NCBI GenBank assembly: GCA_018342105.1
Contig: JAFIRS010003441.1
Span: forward strand, 1 to 64,000
Reading direction: 5' to 3'
Length of the DNA: 64,000 nt
Source of the DNA: Gonioctena quinquepunctata
Taxonomy: Eukaryota > Arthropoda > Insecta > Coleoptera > Chrysomelidae
The notes under the pieces were generated by a model that was not told the origin of the DNA, did not search any database, and was given only the letters and a program-made list of their open reading frames with translations. The position numbers and the translations under genes are program-made. Below, piece by piece: positions 54,363 to 64,000 of the stretch. Numbering within the stretch: the first letter of the stretch is position 1; every line of letters starts with the position of its first letter.

Positions 54363-56760
54363 TTATGCTGGTTGAATATGATGAGAAGGGAAGTTTCCTC
54401 CGTTTCGTTATTGGTCAAGATGGAGATTTAGGTAAAGGGAAGATCATTTGTACATTGGCTCAATATTTGCAACCTAATACAAATGTATGTTCCGACTGTG
54501 CAGATCGTTTGGAAATATGGAATCATAGGAATGCAAACAAGACACTTACTTCACTAAACTGCAATGAAGTAAGTGTGTTTTGTTTACTTTAATATGGATT
54601 TTCATCAAGTATCGGCCTTATCAATTCAAAAAACAAACATGGAAAAGTGTTGTCCTGCAGTGTTGTACGCAAATCCTGGTTGGGGATCTTTATCGTACAG
54701 ATAGAACAATTCCTCTTTTTTTGGAACGATATAAATAAAATTGGGTATAGTACAGAAGCCTTGCTTAGTGCGCAAGAGACACTCTCACTTATCCTCTTTA
54801 TAATACCCGATTGGATCAGGATGTCCTATTAAAAAAAAAGTGTATTGTCCAACTAGACCCACATACAGTCAGCTTACTCACAATGTAACTACGAATAAAA
54901 TTAAATAATCGAATATTGTCTTGAAGTTTTGGGAACGGCTGTTATTATAAAAAAATGCAATAAATATGAAAAAAAAAAATTATTGATGAAAATTAGAAAA
55001 ATGTAAAGAAAAAATATATTATGATAATGATTTAAAACATATTGCCCTTGATAACTTTTTTCTTTGATTTTTAAAATAATTAACTTTAAAATAAAAAAAA
55101 CTGGAATATTTTTATAAATATCTGTTTCAGTTGAATTGCGAAAATAGTTTGATTTTACCTTTGAGAAATAGTATTTTTGAGATCAAATATTAAATGAGTT
55201 GAAAAACAGTAAATAACATTTTTTTAAACGTCAAAAATCTCAAAAATTTTGTCAGTAAAAAAAAATGATTAATCGGAATCAAAACCTCTTTCAAATGAAG
55301 AAATCGACTTGCCGAGGATTTTTCCTGATAATGTTCAATTATAAGGTTACAAGGGATATTTTGGGGATGTTCTTGAAAGTACTCAAAATTTTGAAAGTTG
55401 TATATTTCAAATATTTGATAGCAGTGACATCACTTCTTCTTTATTTAGCTTTCATAGCTCATCCAGAATATGAAATTGATGGGTTAAGCAAACTAATAAA
55501 CAGTCCGCGGTATCTTGTCTATCCTTTTACTTGCATTTGATACCGTTTTGTGGTTGTGCAAGGCCATAAACGAGAAAAATTCACAAAGTGTGCTGTCATG
55601 TGTCCCTGTGTCCCTTTTTTTCAATACTTGCAAATTAAATTCAACGCTAAAAATTCATTTCTTGAGTGAGATGCGATGTCTCCCATCTGCTTGACATTTG
55701 GACGGAGTCTAACCGTATAATGGTAATAAATATCTCATACTATGATTTCCCAGAAAAGCAGCCTGTTTGAGACCATTTAAACAAACAAATATATATTTCT
55801 GTAAAGAAAAAATTTGTGTTTAAATAGTGAACATGTGTTTTGCTACAGTCCAACATTTCGAATTTTAATGAATCAATAAAAAAATAAAAATATTCAGAAT
55901 TAAAACAGCTTTCTTTAGTTTTTTATACGAAAAGATCTCTCCCCCCTAAAAAAATCGACATGTCCGAGAATTTTCAATTTTACGGTAAGACGAAATATTA
56001 CGGGGAAGAACTTGAAAAACAACAGATTGCTTTCAAATTTTTTTTTAAGTTGAATATTTCAAATACCAATGAAGCAATAATAGAAAACTGAATTGATACA
56101 GCTTTCAAATGTGTCATTCGATCTAAGATTTAGTGTGAATGCATTGTTTTTTTTTTTATTGGGAAAAATGTCTGTGAAAACAAAAATTTACCTGTCTGAG
56201 GATGTTTAATTTAGAAGTTATTTGGGGTTTCAAATGGAACATTTGTGTTATTAAACAATTGATATTATTCCTGGCTCACCCAATGGTATTGCTTCCGGAA
56301 TGTATGAATGAGATTGCTTTTGAGCCCTTCAATCCATCTAGACTAATGACTAAATGGTGGATAATCCCATATATTGAGGTCATTAGTATCCGATTACTTC
56401 CTATGGAAAATGATAAGTCTCGCTTATTTTCGTATGTTCATTGTTTGTTTTTATGTTGTTTTGTCCTCAGTTACCTGTTGATTTTGTATTTTGTTTTTTC
56501 AATCAGTATTTTTCATTGTTCCTTTTTTTCATTGATATAATAGAATTGTTCCAATTTTCAAACTTGAATCATTTTTGCCACGTTTTGATATTACATATAT
56601 ATAGTTTACGTTTTTTACACTGTTTTGTGTTGATTTTATGTTTTGAAAGATATTTAGGTGTATTACCAGTGTCTCTGAGATCATTATCCAGGCCAGAAAC
56701 TCATTTTGGTTTCAGCAAAAAAACTTAAAATAAGCCTGTACATATTTTTCGTTATTGATT
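54363..56760. other. Between XPC copies, nothing recognised
   Basis: AT-rich. Several short open frames of 60-112 codons occur (for example 54350-54592 and 56202-56540) but show no family motif or codon pattern I can support as a gene. Confidence 0.35.
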
Positions 56761-56763
56761 CTA

Positions 56764-56910
56764 CAGTGTGTTCCAAAAAGTTAATAAACGTTCCAAAAGT
56801 AAATAATGTACACCGTAGCAAACAAAAGACAAACTGAACAGTCTTGTTTTTCTCATTGGGTATTGTTGTTATAATGAATGTATTTATTGCACACCTCTTG
56901 GGACACACTG
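56764..56910. mobile_element. 147-bp MITE, Tc1/mariner-type
   Basis: The left end CAGTGTGTTCCAAAAAG and the right end, read in reverse complement as CAGTGTGTCCCAAGAGG, are inverted. TA flanks both sides (56762-56763 and 56911-56912). Confidence 0.7.
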
Positions 56911-56914
56911 TATA

Positions 56915-58860
56915 TAAAATTTTATTTCCTGTGATATATCAGAAGTTAGTCGAAGTGTCTCTGGAAATAAGTTGAGAATATTTCCAAAACGAAATAATAC
57001 TGTTATTTAATGATTTCAGGAACACTGACATTTTTTTATACAATGAAAACTCTTTATTATTGTTTCATATCCAATCTCATATAAGAGATCTTTTATATGT
57101 AGTTTATGAAAATAAATGCATATATTGAATTATTTTTTCAATATACTTTTTTGTAAATTGACTATTATTTATTAATTTTCCCATTTTAAAACACTCAGTT
57201 TCCTCCAAACCATTCGTGGTTGTCTGAAATATGTGATGTCAGAAAATTAATGGAGTCGGTTTTCAAATCTTTGATTTTAATACTTCAAATAGCAAAAATC
57301 TAATACCTGAAATAACCTATTATTTCAAGCAGTTCAGCTATACATAATTTAACATTTTCTAGCGTTATTTTGTTGTTTACTTACAAACCAATCTGAAAAC
57401 ACTATGTGATGTGCATGGGAAGTAATTTGACTTTACTTCGCAAACTTTGATTAGGCAGGTTGTGAATCATTAATAAAATACATTATTTCGAAGTTATAAT
57501 TATATATGATGAGCAAAAACCGTAATTACATTATCTTAAAAATCAAAACACAAATAATGATTATTAAAAGATCCTAATATCCATGTCAAATATCAGCTCT
57601 CTGAAGTTTGCACTTATTAACAAACACCAAACTTTTCCTGCCTTTTTCGAATTTTCCTATTTTTGATTCCTTGTTTGGAAAGTATCCTGGTACTTTCTAT
57701 ACAAATGATTTGTCTTCAATGGAAAAATAGTCGAGGGTGGACTTTGTTAGAATTACTATCAATACCCTGAAGAACAGAGCAAATACTTCTGGCCTCTGAG
57801 GCCATCTCAAAAACACTGAAGTGAATTCATTGCCATCAGAAATGTAACAATAACATAAAAAATTAATACACTACACACAATGATCACTATCTTAGTGATT
57901 TTGAACACAGATAATAGGTGGCGCCTCCTTTGCGGTGGTTGCTAGTTGCATTTCTCAAATAGTGTCATGAACATTTCTTCCAAAGAGTAGAGTAACCTAA
58001 CCTCTAATTTTGCAACCGAAACAATCTAAAACACAGAAAACAATGAGAACTAATCGTTGACATCGAAAAACAGGAAAATATTGGACCACTACAGTTTTGC
58101 ATGCGATAAACAAATGATTTCGGATGTTGTGCTTAAAGAAATGCGTGGGTGTTTTCAATACCTGAAGATTGCGCTGAAAAATGATATTCGTTCGTCCTTC
58201 TGAAAGTGTTTGAGAGGGCATATTCTCATTTTAGCCAAGATCGAAATCGTTCATATGGATTGAGAAATAAGCAACAACACCGAGTAGTCCTGACATTGAC
58301 ACTTTGAGGTTGAAGGTTATTGAAGTAATCCAGAAACAACCAAACAAACAGCGACGTTTTGGTGGGTAATACATTTTTTTTCTGGCTTATTTAGGTCTTA
58401 TCGTGAACATTTCGGAGAGAAAATATTTTTATTTTTTTATGGACTATCAACTATTAGCAGTAGCGCAACCAGTTAGTTTATTTACACCCTGTATAGGACT
58501 GATCATTATGTATTAGATAATTATTATAGTTTACAATTAGTGACAACCAATTAAGATTTAATATACATAATTATCGAATATACTATTTACCCAAATGTAC
58601 ACCTATGGAATTTTCCTTAGTCATGGGTGCAATGAAAAACCATAGACAAATTAAAAATAAAGAGACTGTTTGAATCATTGGCGATCTTGACCACCAAGTT
58701 TTTGGTACGGCCAGTCGCGCATGGAGGCGCTGCCCGCAATCAACAGACGACTGACATGATAACTTTCCAATTTCGACATTTGTCAGAAAATGACAAACCA
58801 CGTAATAATTTCAGAATAATTCTACTGTAAATTGTCATCGAAAAATTAATTATAGAAATT
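56915..58860. other. Between XPC copies, nothing recognised
   Basis: No gene motif or clear repeat is seen. AT-rich with scattered GC-richer pieces near 58650-58760. Confidence 0.35.
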
Positions 58861-58878
58861 ATACTATGGACTTGAATT

Positions 58879-58954
58879 ATGAACCCAACGTCGAAAATGG
58901 AATGTTTTGTTATTCGAGTTGACGCTGAAATTCCTCGAAATATTCTTTCACAAG
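58879..58954 (+). other. Possible orphan short exon
   Basis: From ATG 58879 the frame reads MNPTSKMECFVIRVDAEIPR and on to a donor-like CACAAG|GTAAAA. No continuation that fits is recognised: joining to the XPC copy 2 acceptor gives the wrong phase. It may be chance. Confidence 0.15.
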
Positions 58955-58964
58955 GTAAAATATA

Positions 58965-59052
58965 AGCTGCTTTTCACAAACTGATACTTATTTCCATCCA
59001 TCAGTTGCAGAATTTTTTTCACAAACTGATACTTATTTCCTTCCATCAGTTT
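58965..59052 (+). repeat. Short tandem duplication
   Basis: CACAAACTGATACTTATTTC plus CATCCATCAGTT occurs twice, ~43 bases apart, with one or two changes. Confidence 0.7.
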
Positions 59053-59425
59053 CCATTTCATATCACCATTTGAGGAAGTACGAAGATTATCATCAAACTG
59101 GAGTATTTGTTAAGTATACCTACTCGTTCTCTAATAAATGAACAAAATTATTGAAGGTTTGTTGTAAATGTAATTTGTTTTTATTTTGGTTGATTTGATG
59201 AAGACAAGAATATTTTTAATTTTGTTGTTTTTCGGAGTTTTATTATTGTTTTGTCTGTAGTTGTACCTTGTCCTAGATACAATAAAATGTGTTTTTATAG
59301 TGTTCAACTTATTATTCTTGTTTTATAAGATCTTTAATTTTGTTCTTGATATCATGAAATAAAGATTTACTTTGAAACTTTATTTTAACCACGAACGAAC
59401 TAACAGATTCTACGAATCGATTACT

Positions 59426-59530
59426 GTATATATTTTATTAGTGATCCATTTGCCATTCCTGTATTTCATATGATACAACCATTCATATGGAATACAAGAA
59501 TGACAAATCGATCACTCATAAAATATATAC
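59426..59530. repeat. 105-bp hairpin
   Basis: The left arm GTATATATTTTATTAGTGAT..CATATG and the right arm's reverse complement GTATATATTTTATGAGTGAT..CATATG match over ~47 bases, with a ~10-base loop. Confidence 0.7.
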
Positions 59531-59539
59531 CATATCAAT

Positions 59540-60500
59540 CATATAAAAGTAACACATTTGAAAAACCCGCCTTATCTCAATCGGTTTCACCAACTGTACT
59601 TAGTTCGGCCAGTTGCGAGATATGTCGCCACTGTCTAAACGTGCAGCCAACTTTTACTGCAGGTTTGACAACTCTCTTTATTTTTAGTTTCTCTATGTGA
59701 AAAACCAAAGATATTTCCTGAAACGTCATCTTCACCAGTACACTTCAAGAAGCTCCAAAAACAAACCTTATAAGTGAGCTGGAGTATTTTCTAATCAAAA
59801 CAGACCATTGATAAAAAAGAAGAAGAAATAGTCAAGTCAAAATTTTCCCGCCAATCCATAAAAACAATGCAAAGTTGCAGTAGTTGCTTCATTTCCAAAA
59901 TCTATCGATATAAAAATTGATGTACTAGTCATTAGGCTCTTTGTATCCACATTCTCTATGAGGTAATAAAGTTAGGATAATCTGTCCTCCGCCAAATAAG
60001 CAGACTCCCTTTTATTTCTTGTTCTAGGAGTGTCTAGGAACACGCTGGTCTGGATATCGCTCCTCTTGTGAGTTAATTATTTCATCAAAGTTCTTGAACA
60101 TATTTGAATATTTATTAACCCCCCAGTGGTTGCAATGTATGTGATAGATTCAAAGAGATATACATATTAACTAAAATTTTACTTCGAAAACATATTTTTT
60201 GCGTGTTTATTAAAGGGGTATATTGAGGTATAAACTAAATATAAATAATTTTGGTACTGTTATATTTGCAAAATTATTGAAAAAATTAGAAAAACAAAAA
60301 GTGAGCAAATGACACAAGTTGTAAAATTAAATCAAATTTTTCTGTTGACCAAAATAGGAAAAAAAGTGTAAAGTACTAATATCCGACTCGCCAAGTTGCA
60401 GTGTATCACTCAAATCTTAAAATAGATTACCCTAACCGGTGCACCACTGGACGGTTAAATAAAATGTTCAAACCATCCATTTTTTGTGACAAATAATCAT
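59540..60500. other. Upstream of XPC copy 2
   Basis: No gene is recognised. A non-coding 5' exon and promoter of XPC copy 2 should lie here or further up, because an acceptor (TTTTTTACAG) sits at 60510-60511, but I cannot place them. Confidence 0.3.
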
Positions 60501-60524
60501 CTTTTTTACAGAAATTCTTCAGTC

Positions 60525-62912
60525 ATGCGTCGTTCACGAAGGTTAAATAAGAGTAATATAGTTGAAAATAACAGTGACAGTGAATTTGAGGTACCGCTGA
60601 ATAAGAAGCCTAAACCAACACCCAAGAAGTATGTCAAGAAATATATCACCACACCCAAGAAGTATGTCAAGAAATCTATCACCACATCCAAACAAAAAAA
60701 CGATGATTCGTCTTCCAGTGAAAGTGACATTGAAAACTACTTGCAGCCAGTAGATCAAATTGACTTTTCATCATTTTTCACAAATCGAAAGAAAAGCGAA
60801 AGCAGCGGATTTGATAAAATAGAAAGAGAGATATTTTCTGGAGTCGCTAAGCCCCCCAGTGATTCATCAGATTCAGATCTCGAAGATGCTAGAGATGAAC
60901 CACCTAAGATTGTAGAAGAAAATAAAACAATCCTCACCTTTCATCACCTGGAAGAGTACACTCGTAAAATGGAAGAAGCAAAAAAGCAAATTGAAAAGTA
61001 TAATGCCAAAAAGATAGCTGAAAATGGTGATATGGACATATCAAATATACTGGCCAAGGGAGAATTGAAAGAAATGACTTTGGATAACATCAAAGCAGAA
61101 GATTTGCATTCTAGTGACTTTGAGACATCTGAGGATGACTGGGAGGAAGTCAAAGGAAAAGACCAACTAGAAAACAAAGAACAGGAATCGAAACTGCCTG
61201 AAAGGGATTTAGAAATAATTGTGGGAAAAATGCCGGACCACTGCAGGGAAAAAACTGGGGATGAACTATTAGCGGCTATGAAAAGACGCCTCAACCGTAT
61301 CAGGAAACAAAACCAAGTATTTGTTCACAAAGTACATCTACTCTGTTGGATAGCTCACGGAAACTTTGTCAACTCTACACTAAACAATTCCAGTATTCTT
61401 GCACTGGGCCTCTCACTTCTTCCTTCTGATAAATGCCTTCCACCTGATGAGACAGACCTGAATCATCTTGAACAAATCACGAAATGGTACAATGAAACAG
61501 TGAACATTGTGGAGAAAATTACTCCAAAGGAGCTGGAACTGCGCAACTCTCTACAGATGCAGATGATCAGGAAAGAAGCGTTCAATAAAAAAATGTATGT
61601 TCTGATTTTCATAACTATACTCAGAGCTTTGGGATTCCAATGCAGACTTGTGTTCTCTCTTCAAGTAGAATCACTGCGCCCTCCAGAAAGCGATTTGCAT
61701 TCGTTGTCTCAGAAAACTAAAAAGGAAGAAGGTCAAGACGGAAAAAGCACAGTATCTACACAAGAAAAGAAGTCTGATGATGAAAATAAAGAAAAGGTTG
61801 TCAAAAAACAAAGCAAGACCAGATCATCAAAAGATAACAAAGACACTATGAACGTTGCAGAAGAAGATGAGGGAAAACAAGATCTACTGAAAAAAACTCG
61901 AAAATCCACTTCAAAACTCAACAACAAAGAAAAATCTGTTAAAAAATTCAGAACTTCCCGTACAAAATCACCTATGAATGAAAAAGACATGTTACTCGGT
62001 AAGGAGAACAACAATAACAAGTTATCAATACCAGAATTGAATAAGAATAGATCAAAGAGCATTTCATCAGCAACAAAGAACAGTCGGGAAATAAAAAAGA
62101 CACGTTCAAAGTCCAACAGCGACATCATCAAAGTAAAATTACCATTCAGAACTCGCAATAGAAATAGCATTGAAAATATTCCCCAACTTGATGGATTGGA
62201 CGATTCATCAGAGGTGAGTGATATAGAGCATCTAAATACCTCTAGTAAAGAGAAGAGTTTGAAAAAAGTCAAACCAAGTAAATCCAATTTGAAAAAGTCC
62301 AAATTGCCTAGGTCTTGCAGTGTGAGATCACGTCGATTGAAAATAGGTAATTATGAGAATAATTCTGAGGATGAGTTTGTTTCAAGCCCAGAGAAGAGCC
62401 CCCCAAAAAAACTGAAAAACATCTCTACTTTTTCACCAAAGGAACTTTATGGAAAAAAACTGGTAATAAATCTGGCTGACTGTGCTGTTCCTCAACAAAA
62501 CAACACTGACTGTAGTGTGAATCTAAAGGAAAAAAACTCTGAATGTGAAAACAATTCAAAGCCAAAAGTCCACAAGAAAAGAGTTTCTGAGCAAAAAAAA
62601 TCTAGTAATAGAAAGGTGAAGAAATCAACTAAGTATGGAGACAGTGACTATGATAGCGACTACATGCCAGAAGTAATTAAGAAATTGCATCGCAATAGTG
62701 ACAGTGACCAAGAGTTTTCTATTCCAAAGGCAAAAGTTGGGAAGAGCACTAAAGCCATGAAGATCAGTGCAGATTGCATTAGTTTAGATGATGCCGAGAA
62801 AACCAAAAAGAAGGGAGTCAATGTTTGGATAGAAGTATTTTTAGAAGGGAAAGGAAAATGGATCACAGTTGATGTAGTCAAAGGACAAGTAGATTGTGTG
62901 AATGAGTTATAT
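60525..62912 (+). CDS. XPC copy 2 exon 1
   Basis: The start ATG 60525 is chosen by alignment with copy 1: both read ATGCGTCG shortly after an acceptor. A 30-base unit (CACC..ACACCCAAGAAGTATGTCAA) is tandemly repeated near 60617-60690, giving the peptide repeat TPKKYVKK. Donor TTATAT|GTAAGT, phase 0. Confidence 0.93.
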
Positions 62913-64000
62913 GTAAGTAAGCTTTTCCAATCATTCTGTTGTTGAATACTATTGAATAAAATGGTAATAGCATATTTTTTTCTTTTAGAGTAGAGCAACT
63001 CATCCAGTTTCTTACATTGTCGCTTGGAACAATGACAACACCCTGAAAGATGTTACTAGAAGATACTGCAAAAGTTTTAATACAGCCATCCGTAAGATGA
63101 GGGTAGATGCAAAATGGTGGGATGAAAGTCTCCTGCCATTTCTGTGTGAAAGTACTACCAGAGATAAAGAAGAGGATGAAGAACTGAACCAACACCAGTT
63201 GGATCAGCCATTACCAAATATAATTTCTGAGTAGGTATTGGATTATTGTGTTCCACAAAGATCCATTTTGGGGCCCATTATTTGATATATAACATGATAT
63301 ATTTACAAAAATGTAGAATTCAGTTATACATAAATGTAAATAATGTTTATTGAAATAAAAAAGTTGAGAAATTTTCAAAATGAAGTGAAATATGGAAGGC
63401 ATTTTTTGTAGGTATAAAAACCACCCACTTTACGTACTCAGAAGGCACCTGCTGAAATATGAAGTTATATATCCCCCTGATATTCATCCACTGGGTTTCG
63501 TAAGGAAAGAACCAGTTTTTCCAAGAAATTCTGTATATATTTGTAGGTCCAGGAAAATTTGGACAAAAGACGGAAAAGTTGTTAAACCTGGAGAAAAACC
63601 ATATAAAATCGTTAAAGCACCACCAAAATGGGATAGAGTGAGATTTTTCATTGTTTTTATTACAAATACTTTGGAATCTAATATCTGGGACATGTTTGGG
63701 AAACGAATTGCTTTATTTCAGATTAACAGAAAAATAATTACTGGTGGATTTTTGGACGTTTTTGGTGAATGGCAAACAATGGATTTTGACCCACCAGCTG
63801 CCGAAAATGGTGTTATTCCAAGAAATGAGTATGGCAATGTGGAACTATTCAAACCAAACATGTTACCCAAAGGCACTGTACATCTGATATGTATGAGTAT
63901 TTCGTTGTTACGAGATATTTAATATTTATAATTGATTATTTTCAGTACCTGGTCTCCCCAAGGTATGCAGGAGATTAAATGTTGATTGTGCTAGTGTTAT
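60525..64000 (+). CDS. XPC/Rad4, copy 2, 3' end beyond window
   Basis: Second XPC gene, same strand, 16.1 kb downstream of copy 1. Exons are 60525-62912, 62989-63230, 63412-63637, 63722-63890 and 63946 to the window end. Exons 2, 3 and 4 have exactly the lengths of copy 1 (242, 226 and 169). Exon 1 is fully open (796 codons). It has an acidic Ser/Asp N-terminus, the transglutaminase-like domain from about residue 250 (MKRRLNRIRKQNQVFVHKVH, RALGFQCRLVFSLQVESLRP), a long Lys/Ser linker (about 390-760) and NVWIEVFLEGKGKWITVDVV. BHD1 (RRHLLKYEVIYPPDIHPLGF), BHD2 and the start of BHD3 follow. Introns are short (76, 181, 84 and 55 bases). It appears intact and is probably the functional or less decayed copy. 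The final exon is outside the window. Confidence 0.93.
62989..63230 (+). CDS. XPC copy 2 exon 2
   Basis: Acceptor CTTTTAG|AGT, donor TCTGA|GTAGGT. SRATHPVSYIVAWNNDNTLK and onward is nearly identical to copy 1 in its first half and more divergent after KWW. Phase 2. Confidence 0.93.
63412..63637 (+). CDS. XPC copy 2 exon 3 (BHD1)
   Basis: Acceptor TTTGTAG|GTA, donor GATAGA|GTGAGA. It encodes YKNHPLYVLRRHLLKYEVIY and KPGEKPYKIVKAPP. Confidence 0.93.
63722..63890 (+). CDS. XPC copy 2 exon 4 (BHD2)
   Basis: Acceptor ATTTCAG|ATT, donor GATAT|GTATGA. It encodes VFGEWQTMDFDPPAAENGVI and GNVELFKPNMLPKGTVHL. Confidence 0.92.
63946..64000 (+). CDS. XPC copy 2 exon 5, partial
   Basis: Acceptor TTTTCAG|TAC. 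PGLPKVCRRLNVDCASV matches the start of BHD3 in copy 1 and is cut by the window edge. Confidence 0.9.

Noticed and set aside
60506..62302. Long - strand open frames of 60-189 codons opposite XPC copy 2 (and similar ones at 44402-46932)
   Set aside because: Shadows of the Ser/Lys/Asp-rich XPC exon; low complexity and no motif.

Overview
The window looks like AT-rich nuclear DNA of an insect, quite possibly a beetle, though the order is not proved by the sequence. The evidence is spliced genes with animal GT-AG introns, insect-type Tc1/mariner, piggyBac-type, Crypton-like and Jockey/CR1-like elements, and many MITEs and hairpins. No bacterial gene organisation is visible.

Four host genes can be assembled from splice sites and reading phase. 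(1) A lysosomal-type GH20 beta-hexosaminidase (HEXA/HEXB type) runs on + from 4679 to 38117 in nine exons. The exons sum to 1638 nt (545 aa plus stop) with every junction in phase. (2) NDUFAF1/CIA30, a complex I assembly factor, lies on - from 40077 to 39066 in three exons (292 aa). (3) XPC/Rad4 copy 1 lies on + from 44424 to 53644 in six exons, with two apparent +1 frameshifts in its lysine-rich linker. (4) XPC copy 2 lies on + from 60525 and runs off the window; its long first exon is unbroken. The two XPC genes are a tandem pair with matching intron positions, phases and internal exon lengths.

Most of the rest is repeats. Hexosaminidase intron 1 (4871-24761, about 19.9 kb) holds a decayed LINE inside a tandem array, a Tc1/mariner element with a second element nested at its transposase start, two very large palindromes (2.2 and 1.7 kb), a TTATCCCGT-type minisatellite and a higher-order tandem array. 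Upstream of the gene are a TA-flanked mariner-family transposon (294-2316), a Ty3/gypsy integrase tail beside a 64-bp perfect palindrome, and a second minisatellite. Later introns carry further LINE copies and a Crypton-like tyrosine recombinase split by a LINE. XPC copy 1 is flanked and filled by LINEs, one nested in another of opposite strand.

Functionally the host genes are unrelated neighbours: lysosomal glycan and glycolipid breakdown, mitochondrial complex I assembly, and nucleotide-excision-repair damage recognition. The strongest observations are the XPC tandem duplication with frame lesions in one copy, the long intronic palindromes that would be transcribed as hairpin RNA, the nested-element events with readable junctions, and the repeated finding of very short relics of the reverse-transcriptase VPQGS..GP box.
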